Assembly (NCBI RefSeq): GCF_030269545.1
Contig: NZ_BSTN01000003.1
Span: forward strand, 310,001-374,000
DNA from: Actinomadura sp. NBRC 104425
GTDB lineage: Bacteria; Actinomycetota; Actinomycetes; Streptosporangiales; Streptosporangiaceae
Length of the DNA: 64,000 nt
Reading direction: 5' to 3'
Position numbers and translations under genes: made by a program
The notes under the pieces: model-generated
The model's input: only the letters and a program-made list of their open reading frames with translations
What the model was told of the DNA's origin: nothing
The model's database searches: none
Shown here: one piece after another, positions 46,020-57,263 of the stretch
How the letters are laid out: each line of letters starts with the position of its first letter
How positions within the stretch are numbered: the first letter of the stretch is position 1

Positions 46020-46882
46020 CGGCGGGCCGCCTCCAGGACGTCCCGCGTGCCCAGGGCGCGCGCGTAGACGAAGATCACGACCAGCAGGATCGCCATCAGC
46101 GTGAAGGACAGCGCCGAGGCCAGCGGGTAGGCGCTGTTGTCGAAGTACTCCGACTGGATCACATTGCCGATCATGGTGTTGCGCGGGCCGCCCAGCATTT
46201 CGGCGTTGACGTAGTCCGAGCAGATCGGCACGAACGTCATGACGACCCCGGCGTACACGCCCGGCAGCGACAGCGGCAGGACCACCCGGCCGAACACCTG
46301 GAACCGCGAGGCGTACAGGTCGTGGGCGGCCTCCACCACCCGCGGGTCGATCCGCTCCAGCGCCACGTAGATCGGCAGCACCATGAACGGCAGGTAGTTG
46401 TAGGTCAGCCCGGACACCACCGCCAACCCGGTGTCCAGCACGTGCGCGTCGGCGGGCAGCAGGCCGCGGTCGCGCAGCGGGCCGAGGACGGGCCCGTTGT
46501 CGGTCAGCACCAGCTTCCACGCGACCGTCCGCAGCACGAACGACACGAAGTACGGCACCAGGAGCAGGGACAGGTACGTCGGCTTGCGCCGCCCGCCGCG
46601 CGTGGCGATCCAGTACGCGGCGGGGTAGGCCAGCGCCACGCACGCCAGCGTGGCCAGCAGCCCGTACCACAGCGACCGCGCGAACTTGTCGCCGTAGGCG
46701 GCCAGGCCGTCGGTGTAGTTCTGCCAGTGGAACGTCTGCCGGAACCCGTCCACGAGGTTGCCGGTCTGCAGCGACAGCGACACCATCAGCACGAGCGGGA
46801 TGACGAAGAACACCAGCATCCACAGCCCGGCCGGAAGGACCATCAGGTACGGTGCCGCCCTGCGCCGTGTGGGACCGGCCAT
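46016..46882 (-). CDS. potB: Polyamine-type ABC transporter permease (PotB-like)
   Basis: 288 residues from ATG 46882, sharing one base with the stop of the binding-protein gene. TM segments are clear (YLMVLPAGLWMLVFFVIPLVL at the start). The cytoplasmic loop VEAAHDLYASRFQVFGRVVLP contacts the ATPase. With the PotC-like subunit it should carry spermidine, putrescine or a similar solute into the cell. Confidence 0.88.
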   Translation of the reverse strand: MAGPTRRRAAPYLMVLPAGLWMLVFFVIPLVLMVSLSLQTGNLVDGFRQTFHWQNYTDGLAAYGDKFARSLWYGLLATLACVALAYPAAYWIATRGGRRKPTYLSLLLVPYFVSFVLRTVAWKLVLTDNGPVLGPLRDRGLLPADAHVLDTGLAVVSGLTYNYLPFMVLPIYVALERIDPRVVEAAHDLYASRFQVFGRVVLPLSLPGVYAGVVMTFVPICSDYVNAEMLGGPRNTMIGNVIQSEYFDNSAYPLASALSFTLMAILLVVIFVYARALGTRDVLEAARR

Positions 46883-48129
46883 CACGAGCCCTTGCTGATC
46901 GGCTCGAAGATCTTCTGGTAGCGGGTCTCCTCGGCCTGGCTGAGCCGCCGGTAGTGCCGCAGCCGGGCCATGTCGTCGGCCGCGGGGAACACCAGCGGGC
47001 TCGAGCCGAGCCGCTCCAGCTCCTTCTTCTCCTCGCCGGCGGCCCGGCGGGCGTGCTCGGCGATCACCGTTCGGGTGGCGGGGACGGGCGTGATGTAGTT
47101 GATGTACTCGGTCAGCGGCGCGTTGTTCTCGGGGTCGTACAGCCAGTCCATCAGTGTGATCGCGTCGACCGGGTTGGCGGCGGTCTTCGGGATGCACAAG
47201 TTGTCGGTCCAGATCGTGCCGCCCTCCTCGGGCACGACGAACTTCACGTCCGGCCCGGCCAGGCTGTATGCGTCGCCCGACCACGCCATGGTCAGCCACA
47301 CGTCGCCCTTGCTGACGGCGTCGATGTAGTCCTGCTCGTAGTACTTGCGGACGATGCCCGCGTCGCGCTGCCGCCGGAGCCGCTCAGCGGCCCTCTCCCA
47401 GTCGGCGGGGGTCGACTTCTCCGGGTCCACGCCGATCAGGAACATGCCGAAGTTGCCGAGCTCCTGGGAGTCGGCCATCATGCCGACCCGCCCCTTGTAC
47501 CTGGCGTCGAACAGCTGGGCGATGCTGGTGATCTCCTCGTCGACGTACCTGGTGTTGTAGGCGATCCCGGTGATCCCCGACACGTAGGGGACGGTGAACG
47601 TGTTGCCCGGGTCGTAGGACGGGTTCTTGAACCCGGGCCCGGCGTTGGCGGCGAACGTCTTCAGCCGGGAGTGGTCGAGCGGCGCCAGGTAGCCCAGCTG
47701 GCGGGCCTTCTCCAGCTGGATGCCGTTGGTCATGACCATCAGGTCGAAGCCGATCGACTGCCCGGCCGCCAGCGGCGCCTGGATCCTGCCGAACCACGAC
47801 GCGGTCTCCTGGATGACCTCCTTGTAGTCGACCTTGATCCCGGTGGCCTTCTCGAACGCCTTGAGCGTCGCCCGGTCGTCCTCCATGTACCCGGGCCAGT
47901 TCGCCCAGCTCAGCCTGCCGTTCCTGGTCTTGCCCGCCCAGTACTGCGCGACCTGCGACCGGGTGACGTTCTGCTTGCCGCCCTGCCCCTGCACGCCGCA
48001 CGCCGTCAGCACCAGCCCGGCCCCGGCGGCGCCCAGCAGCCGCAGGACGTCGCGGCGGGGCCTGACCGGCCTCGGCCGGGTCAGCCCGCGCAGCAGCGAG
48101 GGGTCCAGGTGGTTGCGGGCGGAGGTCAT
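46882..48129 (-). CDS. potD: Polyamine-type substrate-binding protein, Tat lipoprotein
   Basis: 415 residues from ATG 48129. The N-terminus has twin arginines ([11 protein letters not shown], Arg25-26) and the lipobox LTAC44, so it is probably a Tat-exported lipoprotein. The mature part shows [26 protein letters not shown] and GDAYSLAG, the polyamine-binding-protein pattern. It hands substrate to the PotBC-like channel. Overlaps of 4 bp and 1 bp with its neighbours show an operon. Confidence 0.88.
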   Translation of the reverse strand: MTSARNHLDPSLLRGLTRPRPVRPRRDVLRLLGAAGAGLVLTACGVQGQGGKQNVTRSQVAQYWAGKTRNGRLSWANWPGYMEDDRATLKAFEKATGIKVDYKEVIQETASWFGRIQAPLAAGQSIGFDLMVMTNGIQLEKARQLGYLAPLDHSRLKTFAANAGPGFKNPSYDPGNTFTVPYVSGITGIAYNTRYVDEEITSIAQLFDARYKGRVGMMADSQELGNFGMFLIGVDPEKSTPADWERAAERLRRQRDAGIVRKYYEQDYIDAVSKGDVWLTMAWSGDAYSLAGPDVKFVVPEEGGTIWTDNLCIPKTAANPVDAITLMDWLYDPENNAPLTEYINYITPVPATRTVIAEHARRAAGEEKKELERLGSSPLVFPAADDMARLRHYRRLSQAEETRYQKIFEPISKGS

Positions 48130-49277
48130 TGCGCTGCTCCCATGGCGTACGAGTGTCGCGGCTCCCACGTCAGCCAGACGGTGTCCCCGCGCTCCGCGAC
48201 CTCCTCGGCCGACGTGGCGTTCTGCGCGAACACCACCATCTGCGCGCCGGTCGCGGTGCTGACGTTGTAGTTGGTGGACGTGCCGAGGTAGACGGTGTCG
48301 GTGACGGTGCCGCGGACCGCGCACAGCGCGCCGCCGGGCGGCCGCGTGCCGATGCCGATCTTCTCGGGCCGCACGGTCAGCTCCAGCCGCCGCCCCGGCG
48401 CCGCAGCCAGTCCTGGACGCAGCGGCACCTCGATCCGCCCGTCCGGGCCGTAGGAGATCACCGCGCGGCCGTCCTCGATCGCCGTGACCTCGCCCTCCAG
48501 CAGGTTGGACGTGCCGATGAACCCGGCCACGAACCGGGTCGCCGGACGCTCGTAGATCTCCCGCGGGGTGCCGAGCTGCTCGATCCGCCCGTCGTTCATC
48601 ACCGCGATCCGGTCGGACATGGTCAGCGCCTCGCCCTGGTCGTGCGTGACGTACACGAACGTGACGCCGACTTCGCGCTGGACGCGTTTCAGCTCCACCT
48701 GCATGGCCTGGCGCAGCTTGAGATCCAGCGCGCCGAGCGGCTCGTCCAGCAGCAGCGCGCGCGGCCGGTTGACCAGCGCCCGGGCCAGCGCCACCCGCTG
48801 CTGCTGCCCGCCCGACAGCTCGCCGGGCCGCCGCCGCTCCAGCCCCGCCAGGTCGACGATCTCCAGCATCTCGCCGACCCTGGCCCTGATCTGCGGCTTG
48901 GGCACGCGGCGGCGACGCAGCCCGAACGCCACGTTCTCGAACACGCTCATGTGCGGGAACAGCGCGTACGACTGGAACACCATGTTGACGTCGCGCCGAT
49001 TGGGCGGGACACCGGTGACGTCGGCGCCGTGCAGGTACACCGCGCCCGCCGTCGGCTCCTCGAACCCGGCGACCATCCGCAGCGTGGTCGTCTTGCCGCA
49101 GCCCGACGGACCCAGCAGGGAGAAGAACTCGCCCTGCGCGATCGCCAGGTCCAGCCCCCGGACCGCGGCCACCGTCTGGCCGTGCGCGCGGTACTCCTTG
49201 GCCACTCCCGCAAGCTCGATGGCGGGCAGCGCGGCGCCGACGTCCGCAGGCGCCGCGGCGTGCTTGGTCTCGGTCAT
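48126..49277 (-). CDS. potA: Polyamine-type ABC transporter ATP-binding protein (PotA-like)
   Basis: 383 residues from ATG 49277, which has a GGAGGA site; a longer frame upstream lacks one. The ATPase shows Walker [11 protein letters not shown] loop FQSYALFPH, signature [15 protein letters not shown], Walker [12 protein letters not shown] and the H-loop [14 protein letters not shown]-like C-terminal region follows ([12 protein letters not shown]). It powers the transporter made of the next three genes. It is the promoter-proximal gene of the operon. Confidence 0.9.
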   Translation of the reverse strand: MTETKHAAAPADVGAALPAIELAGVAKEYRAHGQTVAAVRGLDLAIAQGEFFSLLGPSGCGKTTTLRMVAGFEEPTAGAVYLHGADVTGVPPNRRDVNMVFQSYALFPHMSVFENVAFGLRRRRVPKPQIRARVGEMLEIVDLAGLERRRPGELSGGQQQRVALARALVNRPRALLLDEPLGALDLKLRQAMQVELKRVQREVGVTFVYVTHDQGEALTMSDRIAVMNDGRIEQLGTPREIYERPATRFVAGFIGTSNLLEGEVTAIEDGRAVISYGPDGRIEVPLRPGLAAAPGRRLELTVRPEKIGIGTRPPGGALCAVRGTVTDTVYLGTSTNYNVSTATGAQMVVFAQNATSAEEVAERGDTVWLTWEPRHSYAMGAAQ

Positions 49278-49462
49278 CGGGTCCTCCGGTCCGGGGGGCG
49301 CCGGCCGCCGATGTGCTCGACGCGGGCGTGTTCCTCGACGCCGTACCGTAGCCGGAATACAACGACATCCGTCACCAAAGGCAGCGTATAGGCTCATAAC
49401 CCCCAGACAGCACGCCAACACCACCAGCCGCACCGGCGCCCGCACGGCGGTGCTCTAGGCGG

Positions 49463-49891
49463 TCACAGGGCGGCGCGGAGGCGGGCGGCGTAGTCGGCGG
49501 CCTCGGAGTCGGAGGCGTAGGTGCGGCGGGGCCAGAAGAAGCCGCGCAGGCCGTCCTTGCGGTTGCGCGGCACCACGTGCACGTGGAGGTGGGGGACGCT
49601 CTGGCTCACCCTGTTGTTCATGGCCACGAAGGACCCCGCGGCGCCCAGCACCGTCTCCATGGCCGACGCCAGTCGCCTGGCTTGCGCGAAGAACGTGCCG
49701 AGCATGTGCTCCGGCATGTCCGGCAGCGTCTCGATGTGCTCGCGCGGGACCAGCAACGTGTGTCCCTTGAACAAGGGCCGGGTGTCCAGGAACGCGACCG
49801 CGTCCGCGCTGTCCAGCACAAGGTGGGCTGGACGCTCGCCCTTCACGATCTCGCAGAACAGGCACGGCTTGGCGGACGCGGAGTCTCCCAT
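49463..49891 (-). CDS. HIT-family nucleotide hydrolase
   Basis: 142 residues from ATG 49891 (a longer frame to 49921 lacks support). The histidine triad reads VPHLHVHVVPR with the usual upstream C-x-x-C (CLFCEIVKG). HIT proteins hydrolyse nucleoside phosphoramidates or dinucleotides. It lies between the transporter and decayed IS DNA. Confidence 0.9.
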   Translation of the reverse strand: MGDSASAKPCLFCEIVKGERPAHLVLDSADAVAFLDTRPLFKGHTLLVPREHIETLPDMPEHMLGTFFAQARRLASAMETVLGAAGSFVAMNNRVSQSVPHLHVHVVPRNRKDGLRGFFWPRRTYASDSEAADYAARLRAAL

Positions 49892-50117
49892 GCGGGCATT
49901 GTGCCGCGTGCCGGAGGCCAACGGCGCGCTTGCCCGGCCGACGCTGCACTCAGGCGCTCATGCATTCGGACGGCGTCGCCTTCCGCTAGGCAAAGAGGGG
50001 CCCCTGGGCACTCCAGGACGTCTCCCTGTCCCTGCCTCCCGGCCGCATCACCTACATCGCCTACACGGCGACCGCCCGCAACCGTGTCTGAGTTTCATCG
50101 AGGACCTCCGAGGAGAC
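49892..50117. other. Interval with decayed coding DNA
   Basis: No intact gene is seen. A short frame around 50012-50091 (LQDVSLSLPPGRITYIAYTA) ends at a stop and has no recognised homologue. Composition is lower in G+C than neighbours in places. It continues into IS200/IS605-like DNA. Confidence 0.4.
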
Positions 50118-50337
50118 CCCCGCCTTTAGGCGGGGAAGGAATCGGACCCCTGCGGAGCAGGACAGGGGCAGGCGATTCACCGCCTGTGCTCGCCGCTGGG
50201 CCGACGGAGAGCTGAAACGCCTGTGGAGCTGGTGTAAGACCTCATCGGGAGTCCTCTCGGGCGAGGCGACCGGCGGTGAAGCAGGAAGGCCGACCGGCGA
50301 CGGTTGGACCCCCGCCTTCAGGCGGGGAGGAAGTCAA
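50118..50337 (+). mobile_element. IS200/IS605-like remnant with two right-end hairpins
   Basis: Two hairpins CCCCGCC-TTTA-GGCGGGG (50118-50135) and CCCCGCC-TTCA-GGCGGGG (50310-50327) lie 192 bp apart; the second is followed by AGGAAGTCAA. Actinobacterial IS200/IS605 (TnpB) elements end in such a hairpin plus GGAGGAAGTCAA-like tail. Just before the second hairpin one frame reads RARRPAVKQEGR, like the C-termini of TnpB proteins there. No complete tnpB is present, so this is a decayed end or a nonautonomous copy. Its tail supplies the stop codon region of the DUF1963 gene. Confidence 0.55.
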
Positions 50338-51137
50338 GTCGCCTGGAGGGTCAGCCATGCGTGGTGCAGGGGCTGGCCCTGGTGGGTGCAGAAGTAGACG
50401 CGGCCGGGGTCGCCCCAGTACCAGTCGAGGCGCGGGTCCGAGTCGAGTTGGAGCAGCAGGGTGCAGCTCTGGGCACCGTCCTGCGGCGCGGGGGCGCCGA
50501 GGTCCTGGCCGAAGGCTCGGCGGCAGTCTGAGCCGAGGGGGCGCTGGACGAGCGCGGGCCAGCCGCCGATCTGGTGGACGGGCGTGTCGTCCGGCCAGAT
50601 GTGCTGCAGCCAGGCCGCATACAGCTGCTCGTACACCGGGAGCGTGCCGCTGTAGGCGTTCTCCAACTGCCGCAGCACGGGCTCCTGGGGCGCCGGAATG
50701 GACAGCAGGGGCGCCGCACGCAGGGTGCAGGGCGGGTAGGTCAGCGCTCCCTCCGGCGGCTCGGCCCGTCTGAGGTCGCCGGTGAAGAGGCGCCAGCCGT
50801 CGCGTTGGCCGGGCTCGTCGCCCCAGGGGCGTGGGACGGCGCTGGCGTAGTAGAAGGCGACCTGCCCTTCGGAGGGAAGGCCGGGGAGGGGCACCAGCGC
50901 GGACAGCCGGGTGAAGTCGATGGTGCAGAGGTAGTCGAGGGGGCGGCCGTTCCAGGTCGGCCACGGTGCGCCGGCGGGGAGCCGGGGCGTGCCGCCGAGC
51001 CGCACCGCGGTCTCGCCGTCCGGGCCGAGCCGCACCGCGGGCCGGACCAGCGCCAGGAGCGCCGCGACGACCTCGGGGGCGAAGAAGACGCCGAACATGG
51101 AGCGCAGCCGCTGACGCTGCGCGGTGAAGTGATCCAT
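50334..51137 (-). CDS. DUF1963 (YwqG-like) protein
   Basis: 267 residues from ATG 51137. The pattern TPRLPAGAPWPTWNGRPL, FYYASAVPRPWG, IGGWPALVQ and LLLQLDSDPRLDWYWGDPGRVYFCTHQ defines the DUF1963/YwqG family, whose function is unknown. Its stop codon (50334-50336) lies in the GTCAA end of the IS-like remnant, so the C-terminus may have been altered by insertion. Confidence 0.85.
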   Translation of the reverse strand: MDHFTAQRQRLRSMFGVFFAPEVVAALLALVRPAVRLGPDGETAVRLGGTPRLPAGAPWPTWNGRPLDYLCTIDFTRLSALVPLPGLPSEGQVAFYYASAVPRPWGDEPGQRDGWRLFTGDLRRAEPPEGALTYPPCTLRAAPLLSIPAPQEPVLRQLENAYSGTLPVYEQLYAAWLQHIWPDDTPVHQIGGWPALVQRPLGSDCRRAFGQDLGAPAPQDGAQSCTLLLQLDSDPRLDWYWGDPGRVYFCTHQGQPLHHAWLTLQAT

Positions 51138-51186
51138 GTCACGAGCGTCGCGCGTCCGGCGGGCGTTGACCAGAGCAACCGGAAAC

Positions 51187-51195
51187 TGTGGATAA
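51187..51195 (-). promoter_or_regulatory. Perfect DnaA-box consensus (TTATCCACA)
   Basis: The reverse strand reads TTATCCACA in the 63-bp gap between the DUF1963 start and the DivIVA-like stop. Two more perfect copies occur at 59331 and 61400. No other origin features are seen. Confidence 0.5.
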
Positions 51196-51200
51196 CTCTG

Positions 51201-51707
51201 TCAGCGGGGTTCGAGCGCACCGGCGAGCTGGACCAGGAACTCGTCGACCTCGCGCTCGTCGTAGCCGGGCCCGAAGCGGACGACGCGGAACGCGCTCTCC
51301 CGGACGTCGCGGGCGGTCACCGGCGCAGCGGTGCCGCGCAGCCCGTCGATGACGCGGTCCAGGAAGGCGTCCACGTCCCGCACGTCGTACCCCGCGCGCA
51401 CGCCCGAGCCGGAGAACCGGGCGTTCTGGATCCAGCTGATCAGCCATCCGGGGTGCACCCGGGGCCGCCGGGGGCGCCGGCCGAGGGGCGCGGCGGCCTG
51501 CAGTTCCAGGACGCATTCGCGCAGCAGCTCGTCCACCGCGCGCGGCTGGTAACCGCGCAGGACGACGTCGAACCGGGTCCGGCGCACCTCGTCGGCGGTC
51601 ACCGCGGTGCCGCCCCGCAGCGCGTCGCCGATCCTGCGCAGCAACCCGTCGACCTGGGCGCGGTCGTAACCGCGCAGCGCCACCGGCAGGCGCGTCCCCG
51701 TCCTCAC
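51201..51707 (-). CDS. Small protein with four DivIVA-like repeats
   Basis: 168 residues. Four copies of a GYDxxxVDxLL-type motif occur: RGYDRAQVDGLL, RGYQPRAVDELL, AGYDVRDVDAFLD and PGYDEREVDEFL. Each is the short N-terminal DivIVA signature that binds curved membrane, here without the long coiled coil. Such proteins accompany rlmN in actinobacteria. A role in pole or septum organisation is inferred. It lies 93 bp after the rlmN stop on the same strand. Confidence 0.85.
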   Translation of the reverse strand: MRTGTRLPVALRGYDRAQVDGLLRRIGDALRGGTAVTADEVRRTRFDVVLRGYQPRAVDELLRECVLELQAAAPLGRRPRRPRVHPGWLISWIQNARFSGSGVRAGYDVRDVDAFLDRVIDGLRGTAAPVTARDVRESAFRVVRFGPGYDEREVDEFLVQLAGALEPR

Positions 51708-51800
51708 GGCACCGGACTCCTCAGCCTTGCGCGCGTGCCGTCCGGGGCGGCGCCCGCCTCGCCCGAGGCCCGGACGCCGCGGAACGTCCCTTCCGGCCCG

Positions 51801-52949
51801 CTACTTCGCGGTGGTCGCGGCCAGCTGGCCGCAGGCACCGTCGATCTCCCTCCCCCGAGTGTCGCGAACCGTGACCGGCACCCCGTGCGCTTCCAGCCTG
51901 CGGACGAACTCGCGCTCGTCCCGGGGCCGGGAGGCGGTCCACTTGGATCCCGGCGTGGGGTTCAACGGGATCAGATTGACGTGTACGAGGTGGCCGCGCA
52001 AGAGCCTGCCGAGGAGATCCGCCCGCCACGCCTGGTCGTTGACGTCCTTGATCAGGGCGTACTCGATGGAGACGCGGCGCCCCGTGCGGTCGGCGTACGC
52101 CCACGCCGCGTCCAGGACCTCCCGCACCTTCCACCGGTTGTTGATGGGGACGAGCTCGTCGCGCAGCTCGTCGTCGGGCGCGTGCAGTGACACCGCGAGC
52201 CGCACGGACAGGTCCTCGGCGGCCAGCTTCTCCATGGCGGGGACGAGCCCGACCGTGGAGACGGTGACCGCGCGCTGGGAGATGCCCAGCCCGCGCGGGC
52301 TCGGGTCGGTGATGCGCCGGATGGCCCCCAGAACCGCCTTGTAGTTGGCCAGGGGCTCCCCCATGCCCATGAAGACGATGTTGGAGACGCGCCCCGGGCC
52401 CCCTGGAATCCGCCCGGACGCCATGGCGCGCGCGCCCGCCGTGACCTGCTCGACGATCTCGGCCGTGGACAGGTTGCGGGTCAGCCCCGCCTGGCCGGTG
52501 GCGCAGAACGGGCAGTTCATGCCGCAGCCCGCCTGGGACGACACGCACATGGTGGCCCGGTCGGGGTAGCGCATCAGCACCGACTCGAACAGCGCGCCGT
52601 CGAAGGCCCGCCACACCGTCTTCAGCGTGGTGCCGCCGTCGCACGACAGCTGCCGTACGGGGGTGATCAGGGTGGGCAGCAGTTCCGCCGTGAGCCGCTC
52701 GCGCACGGCCGCGGGCAGGTCGGTCATCTGCGCGGGGTCATCGACCAGGCGCGCGAAGTAGTGGCGGGACAGCTGGTCGGCCCGGAAGGGCTTCTCTCCC
52801 AGCGCGGCGACCGCCTCCCGGCGTTCGGCCGGGGTGAGGTCGGCCAGGTGGCGCGGCGGCTTGGCCCTGCGGGGCGCCGCGAAGACGAGCTTGGGCGGCG
52901 CCTTCTTCCCGGCGGCCCCGGTGGTGGCTGGTTCGGCGGTGGCAGACAT
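51801..52949 (-). CDS. rlmN: Dual-specificity rRNA/tRNA adenine C2-methyltransferase
   Basis: 382 residues from ATG 52949. A radical SAM enzyme: the cluster is Cys142/Cys146/Cys149 ([13 protein letters not shown]), and the C-terminal Cys in DGACGQLA forms the methylated intermediate with the earlier one. RlmN methylates A2503 of 23S rRNA and A37 of some tRNAs. The extra N-terminal stretch before KPFRADQL is a lineage-specific leader. It belongs to the rpsB-to-rlmN conserved block, though the SUFU gene has been inserted on the other strand. Confidence 0.96.
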   Translation of the reverse strand: MSATAEPATTGAAGKKAPPKLVFAAPRRAKPPRHLADLTPAERREAVAALGEKPFRADQLSRHYFARLVDDPAQMTDLPAAVRERLTAELLPTLITPVRQLSCDGGTTLKTVWRAFDGALFESVLMRYPDRATMCVSSQAGCGMNCPFCATGQAGLTRNLSTAEIVEQVTAGARAMASGRIPGGPGRVSNIVFMGMGEPLANYKAVLGAIRRITDPSPRGLGISQRAVTVSTVGLVPAMEKLAAEDLSVRLAVSLHAPDDELRDELVPINNRWKVREVLDAAWAYADRTGRRVSIEYALIKDVNDQAWRADLLGRLLRGHLVHVNLIPLNPTPGSKWTASRPRDEREFVRRLEAHGVPVTVRDTRGREIDGACGQLAATTAK

Positions 52950-53070
52950 GATGTTCCCAGTGTCGCAAACCCCGCCGCATGCCCCGACCGCCGTCGCCTC
53001 CGGGAACGCGGCGGCGTCCATGAGCGCGACATGCCTGCGCACGGCCCTGTCTGCGGCTAAGGTCTCGATC

Positions 53071-54204
53071 ATGTCGGTATTGCGCAGGGGGTCCTCTACA
53101 GCCGCGTCGACCGTCCTGTCCGAGGTCAGCCCCTACGGGAGCCGCCGGCTCGTCATCGAGTCCGACGGGGTGGTCACCGCCGCGTACCTCAAGGACGTCC
53201 GCGGCGGCGTGGTCGGGGCCGCGTGGATCGCCAACCATCAGGCGGCGCCCGTCGAGCAGGATCGGGCCCGGGTGGAGGCGGGGCTGGCGCCGCTCATGCC
53301 CGCCTCGCATGTGCGCCACCCCGACGGCCGTGAGCCCGTGCAGGCCGGCTCCCTGGAGGTCGTGTGGTTCGAGGAGGGCGACGGGGTCGCCGTCCTCGAA
53401 GCGGGGGAACCGCTGTGCGTCATCCCGGGCTGGTCCGACATGAGCCGGGGCATCCCCGGCTACAGCCGGGACGTGAAACGGCAGAGCCCCTTCGCCTTCC
53501 CCCTCGACGACGAGATCGACGAGTTCGCACCCCGCGTCGAGCGCGCGCGAGAGCACTGGGAGGTCTGCGCCAAGGACGGCTCCTGGGCGGACTTCCAGCA
53601 GTCGGTCCTCGGGCACCTGCTGCAACGCCTCGGCCCGGGCGGCCACTACTGGCACGACGTCGGCCGCCAGCACCCCGGAGGCCGCAGCGGCGTGGCGCCC
53701 ACGGTCGGCGTCTCCGAGCGGCCCGCCCAGGAGGGCCGCGACTTCACCGTGCTCAGCACCGTCGGCATGAGCCGCCAGCGGATGCCCACCGTCGAGCTGT
53801 ACGAGGACGACGTCTCGCCGCACAGCCGCATCGAACTGGCCGTCGCCACGACCCTGCCCAGCCAGCGCGCCGGCAGCATCTTCCCGTGGCTGTCGCAGTA
53901 CCCGTGGCGGTCGGTCACGTGGTTCGCCCCCGGCGACGTGGTGAAGTGGTACCACGAGGCGCACACGTTCCCCCTCAACACCGGGGGCTCCCATTGGGAG
54001 GGCGTGCTGCTGCTGGAGGACCCGAGCCGTCTCGCAGGGCCGGTTCCCCCCGGTCTGACGGGCCTGTCCGTCGGCGGCGACCACGTGCGGTGGCTGTGGC
54101 TGGTGCCCATCACCGCAGAGGAGCACCGCTACGCCAAGAACGAGGGCTCTGACGCCCTGGTTCGCCGTCTGGCGCAGCAGGGCCGTTCCTGGGTCGTCTC
54201 CTAG
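53071..54204 (+). CDS. Suppressor-of-fused (SUFU) domain protein
   Basis: 377 residues from ATG 53071, divergent from rlmN by 121 bp. The C-terminal half carries the bacterial SUFU pattern: [42 protein letters not shown] and [22 protein letters not shown]. Residues 1-175 are a separate unrecognised domain ([25 protein letters not shown]). Bacterial SUFU proteins have no assigned enzyme activity; several occur in toxin-immunity contexts, but none is seen here. Confidence 0.75.
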   Translation: MSVLRRGSSTAASTVLSEVSPYGSRRLVIESDGVVTAAYLKDVRGGVVGAAWIANHQAAPVEQDRARVEAGLAPLMPASHVRHPDGREPVQAGSLEVVWFEEGDGVAVLEAGEPLCVIPGWSDMSRGIPGYSRDVKRQSPFAFPLDDEIDEFAPRVERAREHWEVCAKDGSWADFQQSVLGHLLQRLGPGGHYWHDVGRQHPGGRSGVAPTVGVSERPAQEGRDFTVLSTVGMSRQRMPTVELYEDDVSPHSRIELAVATTLPSQRAGSIFPWLSQYPWRSVTWFAPGDVVKWYHEAHTFPLNTGGSHWEGVLLLEDPSRLAGPVPPGLTGLSVGGDHVRWLWLVPITAEEHRYAKNEGSDALVRRLAQQGRSWVVS

Positions 54205-54209
54205 GCGTC

Positions 54210-54248
54210 CGCACCGGTGCGGCGCCCTGCGGGGCGTTCACCGGTGCG
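54210..54248. terminator. Inverted repeat between SUFU gene and cdsA
   Basis: CGCACCGGTG (54210-54219) pairs with 54239-54248; inside the loop GCGCCC/GGGCG can also pair. It lies 5 bp past the SUFU stop and 11 bp before the cdsA stop, and is probably bidirectional. Confidence 0.75.
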
Positions 54249-54258
54249 CGCGCCCCGC

Positions 54259-55248
54259 CTACGTCGCGGGGACGAAGAGTTCCAGCAGCAGCCACGCTAC
54301 GGGAAGCGTGGCGATCAGGGAGTCGAGGCGGTCCATGACGCCGCCGTGCTCGGGCAGCAGCGTCCCCATGTCCTTGATGCCGAGATCCCGTTTGATCATC
54401 GACTCGACGAGGTCGCCCACCGTGGCGGTGACGACGGCGGCGGCGCCGATGACGGCCCCCTGCCACAGCTGCCCGTCCAGCAGCCACCACACCAGCCACG
54501 CGCCCACCGCCATGCAGGCGGCGGCCGAGCCGGTGACGCCCTCCCAGGTCTTCTTGGGGCTGATGGACGGCGCCAGCTTGTGCCTGCCGAAGAACGACCC
54601 CGCGAAGAACCCGCCGATGTCGCTGGCGACGGTGACCGCTATGAACACCACGATGCGGTCGTCGCCGTCGCCCGGCCGCAGCAGCAGCGCGGCGATGCCG
54701 CCCATGACCCCCAGGTAGCCGACCATGAAGAGCCCGGCGGCGGCGTCGCGCACGTACCCGTCGGCGCCCTGGGGCATCTGCCACACGAGCACGCCGAGGA
54801 TGGTCAACGCGGCGGCGGCCACCAGGCCCGTCGGCCCCCACGCGTACGACGCCGCGGCGGTGGCGACCGTCCCGGCGGCCGCCGGGATGAGCGGAGCGCG
54901 GATGCCGCGCGTGGCGAACGCCCCGTTCAGCTCGTGCAGCCCGACTAGCAGGAAGGCGGCCAGGACGCCGAGGAAGATCTCCTTGACCGTGTACAGGGAC
55001 CCCAGCACCAGGGCGCCGAGCAGCACGCCCACGCCGACGGCGACGGGCAGGTTGCGGCCGAGCTTCCTCTTCGGCGCGGGCGCGTCCCCCGGGGCGGCCG
55101 GGGCCGACGCGTCGCCGGGAGGCCCGGGGGAGTGCGCGTCCCCCGCGCGGCCCGGCGAGGACGCGCCCTCCGCGGAACCGGAGGGACCGGAGGATGCGCG
55201 GGCCTCAGCCGGTGAGCCCGACGGCTCTCCGGTCTCGTGCAGCTCCAT
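54259..55248 (-). CDS. cdsA: Phosphatidate cytidylyltransferase
   Basis: 329 residues from ATG 55248, which shares one base with the frr stop (TGATG). CdsA makes CDP-diacylglycerol, the precursor of acidic phospholipids, at the membrane. About eight TM segments and the signature ending ESMIKRDLGIKDMGTLLPEH are present. The first 60 residues are a Pro/Ser/Gly-rich tail typical of actinobacterial CdsA. Confidence 0.96.
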   Translation of the reverse strand: MELHETGEPSGSPAEARASSGPSGSAEGASSPGRAGDAHSPGPPGDASAPAAPGDAPAPKRKLGRNLPVAVGVGVLLGALVLGSLYTVKEIFLGVLAAFLLVGLHELNGAFATRGIRAPLIPAAAGTVATAAASYAWGPTGLVAAAALTILGVLVWQMPQGADGYVRDAAAGLFMVGYLGVMGGIAALLLRPGDGDDRIVVFIAVTVASDIGGFFAGSFFGRHKLAPSISPKKTWEGVTGSAAACMAVGAWLVWWLLDGQLWQGAVIGAAAVVTATVGDLVESMIKRDLGIKDMGTLLPEHGGVMDRLDSLIATLPVAWLLLELFVPAT

Positions 55249-55817
55249 CAAACCTCGAGCAGCTCCGCCTTCTTGTGCTCAAGCAGCTCGTCGATCTGCG
55301 CCACGTAGCGGTGCGTGACGTCGTCGAGCTCCTTCTCGGCGCGCCGGACCTCGTCCTCGCCCGCCTCGCCGTCCTTGGCCAGCTTGTCGAGGGTCTCCTT
55401 GGCTCGGCGGCGGATGTTGCGGATGGCCACCCGGCCCTCCTCCGCCTTGCTCCCGGCGACCTTGATGAACTCGCGCCGCCGCTCCTCCGACAGTTCGGGG
55501 AAGACCACCCGGATGACCTTGCCGTCGTTGGTGGGGTTGACCCCCAGGTCGCTGTCCCGGATCGCCTTCTCCACCGCGTTCATGGAGCTTCGGTCGAAGA
55601 CCTCGACGATGACCATGCGGGGCTCGGGCAGCCGGAACGACGCCAGCTGGTTGATCGGCGTCGGCGTCCCGTAGTACTCCGCGGTGATCTTGTTGAACAT
55701 GGCGGGAGTGACGCGGCCGGTGCGGATGGCCTGGAAGTCCTCCTTGGCGACCGCGACCGCCTTTTCCATCTTCTCCTCGGCTTCGAGGAGGGTCTCGTCG
55801 ATCACTTCGACTCCCAT
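55248..55817 (-). CDS. frr: Ribosome recycling factor
   Basis: 189 residues, full family length. Motifs are [26 protein letters not shown] and [16 protein letters not shown]. It splits post-termination ribosomes together with EF-G. It lies 171 bp from pyrH on the same strand and overlaps cdsA by one base. Confidence 0.97.
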   Translation of the reverse strand: MGVEVIDETLLEAEEKMEKAVAVAKEDFQAIRTGRVTPAMFNKITAEYYGTPTPINQLASFRLPEPRMVIVEVFDRSSMNAVEKAIRDSDLGVNPTNDGKVIRVVFPELSEERRREFIKVAGSKAEEGRVAIRNIRRRAKETLDKLAKDGEAGEDEVRRAEKELDDVTHRYVAQIDELLEHKKAELLEV

Positions 55818-55988
55818 GTCACCTAGTCGGCCCTTGCCACCTTGCCATTGTCCCCTGATCCCGGAGTCCCCGGGACCACGGAGCCGCCGCTTCCCCGGAA
55901 CCGGACGCCGCCGTCCGGGCCGCGGCGGTGCCTCCGCGGCCGGGCCGACCCGGCGGCCCGGCGCCCGGCGCGCCGCGTCCCGGCCGTG

Positions 55989-57263
<1,275 letters not shown>

